Positions 60,272 to 64,000 of a stretch of DNA of 64,000 bases are shown piece after piece. The notes beneath the pieces were generated by a model. It was not told the DNA's origin and searched no databases. It worked only from the letters and a program-made list of their open reading frames with translations. Made by a program: the position numbers and the translations under genes. Source of the DNA: Streptomyces sp. AC555_RSS877 (lineage in GTDB: Bacteria > Actinomycetota > Actinomycetes > Streptomycetales > Streptomycetaceae). The stretch is from contig NZ_JAGMUK010000218.1 in the NCBI RefSeq assembly GCF_019049245.1, positions 1 through 64,000 on the forward strand, in the 5' to 3' direction. Each line of letters starts with the position of its first letter. Within the stretch, counting starts at the first letter, position 1.

Positions 60272-61672
60272 ATGGCTTTCCCCGTCGATCTCCGCCGCTG
60301 CCAGGTACTGGGCCTCGCCGGAACCGCCTTTCTCGCAGCGGGAGGTGAGACCGCGGGAGCCCTTCCGGTGCGTGAACTCCTGGCTCCGGCCTCCGCGCAC
60401 GCCGTGCTCGGTCTGGTCGGCGCGTACTTCGGTGTCGTCCTGCTGATCGCGGCCTGGATCCTGCTCGGGCGGCTGATCCACGGATCCGAGCCGCCCGGCC
60501 CGCGCGCTGTGACGGGGATCCTGGTGCTCTGGGCGGCACCGCTGCTGCTCGCGCCCCCGCTGTTCAGCCGGGACGTGTACAGCTACCTCGCGCAGGGCGC
60601 CATGGTCGACGCCCACCTGGACGTCTACGCGCATGGCCCCGCCCGGCTCGGCGGCCCGCTCGCCGCCGAGGTCTCCCCGTTGTGGCGGCACACCGGAGCC
60701 CCGTACGGCCCGGTCTTCCTCGGCATGGCCTCCGCACTGTCCGGACTGACGCGGGGCGAACTCCCCGCCGGTGTCCTCGGGATGCGGGTCGTCGCGCTGC
60801 TCGGCGTCGGACTGATGGCCGCCGCGCTGCCCCGGCTCGCCCGGCACAGCGGCGTCGACCCGGCCGCCGCGCTCTGGCTCGGCGCCCTGAACCCGCTGGT
60901 CCTGCTCCACCTGGTCGCCGGCGCCCACAACGACGCCATCATGCTCGGCCTGCTCGGCGCCGGCCTGGTCGCGGCCCTGGGCCGGTGGCCGGCGCTGGGC
61001 GCCGTCCTCGTCACTCTTGCCGCGCTGGTCAAGGCGCCCGCCGTACTCGGGCTCGCCGCGGTCGTCGTCCTCCAGGTGGGCGCGGGACACGGCCGTACGA
61101 AGGCCGTCGTCACCACCGCGCTCGCCGCGTCGGCCACCACGGTCGCCGCGACCGCCGTCGCCGGCACGGGATACGGCTGGGTGGGCGCCCTCGACACCCC
61201 CGTCTCGCCGCGGAACTGGGCCCTGACCAGCCTGCTCGGCCGGGCGACGCGGGCGCTGCTGGAGCGGGTCGGCAGCGATCTGGCGCCCCTTGCGGTCCCG
61301 GCGTGGCACGCCTTCGGGATCGTGGCGGCCGTGGTCGGCGTCCTCGTCATCTGGCTGCGGCTGCGTCCCCGGCCGGTGTACGCGCTGGGCCTGAGCCTGG
61401 CGGCCGTGGCCGCCCTCGGCCCGGCGATCCGCCCCTGGTACGCCCTGTGGGCCCTGTTCCTCATCGCCGCCGCGGCGCCCAGCGCCCCGGTGCGGCACCG
61501 GGTGGCCGCCGTGACGGGTGTGCTCGCGCTCGCCACCCTGCCCAGCGGCGGTCCGGCCGACACCGGGCAACTGGTCCTGGCGGTCTGCGGCGGTCTGCTC
61601 GCCGTGGTCGTCCTGTGGCACGTCCACCAGGCGGCTCCGGCGCCCGCCCCGGCGCCGGGGCGGGCGGCATGA
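60272..61672 (+). CDS. MptB-like polyprenol-phosphate-mannose mannosyltransferase
   Basis: 466 residues with about 12 hydrophobic segments. SRDVYSYLAQGAMVDAHLDV carries the acidic DxY catalytic region after the first helices, as in the alpha-1,6-mannosyltransferase MptB. PLVLLHLVAGAHNDAIMLGL is a second family motif. It should transfer mannose from polyprenyl-phosphate mannose to a cell-envelope glycan. The start is uncertain: ATG 60272 or TTG 60263. It overlaps the next gene in ATGA form. Confidence 0.8.
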   Translation: MAFPVDLRRCQVLGLAGTAFLAAGGETAGALPVRELLAPASAHAVLGLVGAYFGVVLLIAAWILLGRLIHGSEPPGPRAVTGILVLWAAPLLLAPPLFSRDVYSYLAQGAMVDAHLDVYAHGPARLGGPLAAEVSPLWRHTGAPYGPVFLGMASALSGLTRGELPAGVLGMRVVALLGVGLMAAALPRLARHSGVDPAAALWLGALNPLVLLHLVAGAHNDAIMLGLLGAGLVAALGRWPALGAVLVTLAALVKAPAVLGLAAVVVLQVGAGHGRTKAVVTTALAASATTVAATAVAGTGYGWVGALDTPVSPRNWALTSLLGRATRALLERVGSDLAPLAVPAWHAFGIVAAVVGVLVIWLRLRPRPVYALGLSLAAVAALGPAIRPWYALWALFLIAAAAPSAPVRHRVAAVTGVLALATLPSGGPADTGQLVLAVCGGLLAVVVLWHVHQAAPAPAPAPGRAA

Positions 61673-63072
61673 TGCCGGCCCGCACCGACCGCGCGAGGCT
61701 GCTGTTCGTGCTCGCGCTCGCCGCCGTCGTGACCGTGTTCACCGCGAGCGTGCCGCTGCTGCGCGACTGGTTCGACCTGCGCGTCTACCACGGGGCCGTG
61801 GACAGCTGGGTCCACCACGGCGGGCGGATCTACGACTACCGGGTGCCCGGGACGCCGTACGGCTTCACCTATCCGCCGTTCGCCGCCGTCGCCATGCTGC
61901 CGATGGCGATGCTCGACCTGCGCGCCGCGATCGCCGTCGCGCTGCTGCTCAACCTCGCCGCCCTGGCCGTGGTGCTGCGCATCCTCACCGGACCGGCCTG
62001 GCGGCGTTACGGCTGGTACGGCTGCGCCCTGGGCGCCTGTGCGCTCGCGCTGTTCGAACCGTTGCGCGACACCATCAGCTTCGGCCAGGTGAACCTCCTG
62101 CTGCTGGCACTCGTACTCGCCGACGCCCGGCTGCTCACCACCGGCCGGGGCCGCTGGGCGGGGGCCGGGATCGGTCTCGCGGCCGCGGTGAAGCTCACGC
62201 CGGTGCTCTTCATCGGGCTGCTGCTGCTCGCCCGGCGCCCCCGGGCCGCCGCGGTGGCGAGCGCCGTCACCGCCGCGGCGACGACGCTCGCGGCCTGCGT
62301 GGCGCCCGACGCCTCGCGCTTCTACTGGACCGAGGCGATGTGGGACACCACCCGGGTGGGCCGACTGGACTACGTCTCCAACCAGTCACTGCAGGGGGTC
62401 CTGGCCAGGCTGGGTGAACCGGACCGCGCGGTGTGGGCCGTGGCGGTCCTCCTGGTGCTGTGCGTGTGGGCGTTCCGCGCCCGCCGGGCGGTCGCCGCGG
62501 GGGAGTGGACGACCGCGTTCGCCCTCACCGGCCTGACCGCCTGCCTGGTCAGCCCGATCACCTGGGTGCACCACCTGGTCTGGCTGCTGCCGTCCTTCGC
62601 GGTTCTGGTCCGCGCCGGGCACCCGCGGACCGCGGGCGCCCTGTACGCGGTGCTGTGCACCAGCGTGGTCTGGCTGTGGTTCGACGACGCGTCCGGTGTC
62701 GGAGGATTCCTCGGTGGCAACGCCTACACCTGGATCACGCTCGGACTGCTGCTGTGGCTGCCGGTCGGTCAACTCCGCTCGGCAGCAACGGCCTTGCCCC
62801 GCAGCACCAGCACCAGCACCAGCGCCACGGCCCCGGCACCGAGCGCGGCGGCACCGGCGATCGCCCCCGTCCGGGGCCAACGAGGCCCGGTGTCCGTGGC
62901 GGGCAGCGCAGCCGCGGGCAGTGCGGTCGCGGACAGTGCGGCCGGTCCGGAGCGCGGCTTCGCCCGGAGTGCGTCGAGCGAACCCACCGGCTCCACACGA
63001 CCGGCCGCGGCGAAGCCCCAGTCGAGCAGTTCCCGGGCTTCCTCGTACACGGCGAAGCCGCCGCCCGCCTGA
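61669..63072 (+). CDS. GT87-family membrane mannosyltransferase
   Basis: 467 residues. LRDWFDLRVYHGAVDSWVHH, GRIYDYRVPGTPYGFTYPPF (acidic D-x-x-V-Y region and PPF) and DTISFGQVNLLLLALVLADA are GT87/PimE-like. Membrane helices end near residue 366 (LLLWLPVGQL). The remaining 100 residues are Ser/Thr/Ala/Pro-rich and antisense to the carboxypeptidase gene; they probably are a consequence of a lost stop rather than a domain. It probably works with the upstream mannosyltransferase. Confidence 0.78.
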   Translation: MMPARTDRARLLFVLALAAVVTVFTASVPLLRDWFDLRVYHGAVDSWVHHGGRIYDYRVPGTPYGFTYPPFAAVAMLPMAMLDLRAAIAVALLLNLAALAVVLRILTGPAWRRYGWYGCALGACALALFEPLRDTISFGQVNLLLLALVLADARLLTTGRGRWAGAGIGLAAAVKLTPVLFIGLLLLARRPRAAAVASAVTAAATTLAACVAPDASRFYWTEAMWDTTRVGRLDYVSNQSLQGVLARLGEPDRAVWAVAVLLVLCVWAFRARRAVAAGEWTTAFALTGLTACLVSPITWVHHLVWLLPSFAVLVRAGHPRTAGALYAVLCTSVVWLWFDDASGVGGFLGGNAYTWITLGLLLWLPVGQLRSAATALPRSTSTSTSATAPAPSAAAPAIAPVRGQRGPVSVAGSAAAGSAVADSAAGPERGFARSASSEPTGSTRPAAAKPQSSSSRASSYTAKPPPA

Positions 63073-63968
63073 GGGTTCATCACCGTCACGACGAGCGTGC
63101 GCCCGTCCCGGCGGGCGGCGGCGACGATCGTGTTGCCGGCGTTGCTGGTGTAGCCGTTCTTGATGCCGATCAGCCCCCGATACCGCCGCACGCCGTCGTC
63201 TCCGGTCAGCAGCCGGTTGGTGTTCCGGATCGGGTACGACCGTCCGCGGCGGCCGGGGAACCTGGCGTCGACCGTGCCGCAGTACCGAGTGAACTCCGCG
63301 TTGCGCAGCCCTGCCCGGCCGAACACCGCGAGGTCGTAGGCCGAGGACACCTGCCCCGGCATGTCGTACCCGTCCGGTGACACCACCCGCGTGTCCCGGG
63401 CGCCGAGGGCACGCGCCTTGGCCTGCATCCGCGCGGCCGTGGAGCGCCAGCCGCCGCTGAGTCCGGCCAGCACGTGCACGGCGTCGTTGCCGGAGTTGAG
63501 GAACACCCCGCGCCACAGGTCGGCGACCCGGTAGGTGCGGCCCTCCGCCACTCCGACCAGGCTGCTGCCGGAGCCGATCCCGGTCAGTTCCGCCTCACGG
63601 ACCGTGTGCCGGATGCCGCGCGGGAGGGCCGGCAGCACGGTGAGGGCGAACAAGGTCTTCAGGGTGCTGGCGGGAGGCAGCCTGCGGTGCGCGTTGTGTG
63701 CGGCGAGCACCTCGCCGGTGCGGGAGTCGGCCACCAGCCACGAGAGCGCGGAGACGTCCGGCACCCCGGGCACCCCGGCGCGCGCCCGGATCTGGGTTCC
63801 GGAGCGGTACAGCAGGGCGGGCTGCGGGGTCGCCGCCCGCGGCACGCCGGGCGGGGAGGGGTCGGCCCCCGTGTGCCCCGCCGCGGCAGCGGGCGCGAAC
63901 GCGAGCAGGCCCACCGCGCAGAGCGCAGAGGCGGCCAGGGCAGCCCGGGAAGTAAATCCGATCGTCAT
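62769..63968 (-). CDS. D-alanyl-D-alanine carboxypeptidase (low-MW PBP)
   Basis: 399 residues. Signal peptide 1-30 (cleavage AAAAGH). The serine-peptidase motifs are PPASTLKTLF (SxxK, Ser101-Lys104), FLNSGNDAVH (SxN) and LIGIKNGYTSNAGNT (KNG in place of KTG, common in Streptomyces). The C-terminus has a membrane anchor (GAIAGAAALGAGAVALVLVL) and short tail. It trims peptidoglycan pentapeptides. ATG 63968 is used; GTG 63998 would add ten residues. Its 3' end overlaps the converging GT87 gene by about 304 bp. Confidence 0.92.
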   Translation of the reverse strand: MTIGFTSRAALAASALCAVGLLAFAPAAAAGHTGADPSPPGVPRAATPQPALLYRSGTQIRARAGVPGVPDVSALSWLVADSRTGEVLAAHNAHRRLPPASTLKTLFALTVLPALPRGIRHTVREAELTGIGSGSSLVGVAEGRTYRVADLWRGVFLNSGNDAVHVLAGLSGGWRSTAARMQAKARALGARDTRVVSPDGYDMPGQVSSAYDLAVFGRAGLRNAEFTRYCGTVDARFPGRRGRSYPIRNTNRLLTGDDGVRRYRGLIGIKNGYTSNAGNTIVAAARRDGRTLVVTVMNPQAGGGFAVYEEARELLDWGFAAAGRVEPVGSLDALRAKPRSGPAALSATALPAAALPATDTGPRWPRTGAIAGAAALGAGAVALVLVLVLRGKAVAAERS

Positions 63969-64000
63969 ACCGCAAACGTAGGAATGAAGTCGTCGCACAG

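Overview
The window looks like Streptomyces chromosome. It has very high G+C, strong third-position G/C bias, many GTG starts, TGA/GTG or TGA/ATG stop-start overlaps, and gene families typical of the genus. It starts inside a transposase gene that runs off the left edge and ends just upstream of a penicillin-binding carboxypeptidase gene. All assignments were made by reading translations and motifs; no database search was run.

Layout. (1) 1-1.6 kb: a TnpB/OrfB-type transposase gene, cut by the window edge, with a 39-bp in-frame repeat. (2) 1.9-10.8 kb: a catabolic-looking region with an MFS importer, D-2-hydroxyacid dehydrogenase, APH-fold kinase, cupin, LysR regulator, a two-component flavin monooxygenase/reductase pair and a D-erythronate-dehydrogenase-like enzyme. 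(3) 10.9-26.7 kb: a nearly complete locus for an actinobacterial high-affinity (group 1h/5) [NiFe]-hydrogenase. It carries the CO-ligand enzyme HypX, small and large subunits, a run of poorly characterised accessory proteins in stop-start overlap, a maturation protease, and HypA-B-F-C-D-E. (4) 26.8-29.2 kb: a basic hydrophilic protein and a two-component pair whose response regulator has a decayed output domain. (5) 29.3-36.1 kb: secreted polysaccharide-degrading enzymes (PL9 pectate lyase, GH53 galactanase, GH5 mannanase) and a secreted peptidase, with LacI-type palindromes upstream of the three glycan-active genes. (6) 36.3-41.4 kb: a tight five-gene operon with a 5-aminolevulinate synthase, GNAT, Gfo/Idh/MocA oxidoreductase, MFS exporter and LysR regulator. 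This is the best candidate here for an undescribed small-molecule pathway. (7) 41.6-47.4 kb: a decayed patch with an SseB-like protein, truncated LysR, MarR, VOC protein, MerR remnant, 30-bp tandem repeats, a LacI regulator, an orphan protein and a frameshifted ADP-ribosyltransferase. (8) 47.6-53.5 kb: GH42 beta-galactosidase, a small HTH protein, an SMP-30-like protein, a fluoride-channel pair flanking a DUF190 gene, and UppP. (9) 53.6-60.1 kb: asparagine/aspartate use (GntR regulator, permease, asparaginase, aspartase) and glutaminase, with a genus-wide interspersed repeat and gene debris between them. (10) 60.3-64.0 kb: two polyprenol-phosphate-mannose-type glycosyltransferases and a D-Ala-D-Ala carboxypeptidase that overlap tail to tail.

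How the parts work together. The hydrogenase locus supplies structural subunits, cyanide/CO ligand synthesis (HypF/E/C/D and HypX), nickel insertion (HypA/B) and a protease, so it should support oxidation of trace atmospheric H2 in air. The secreted glycan enzymes, LacI regulator and GH42 enzyme suggest plant-litter use. The GntR-permease-asparaginase-aspartase set takes asparagine to fumarate and ammonia.
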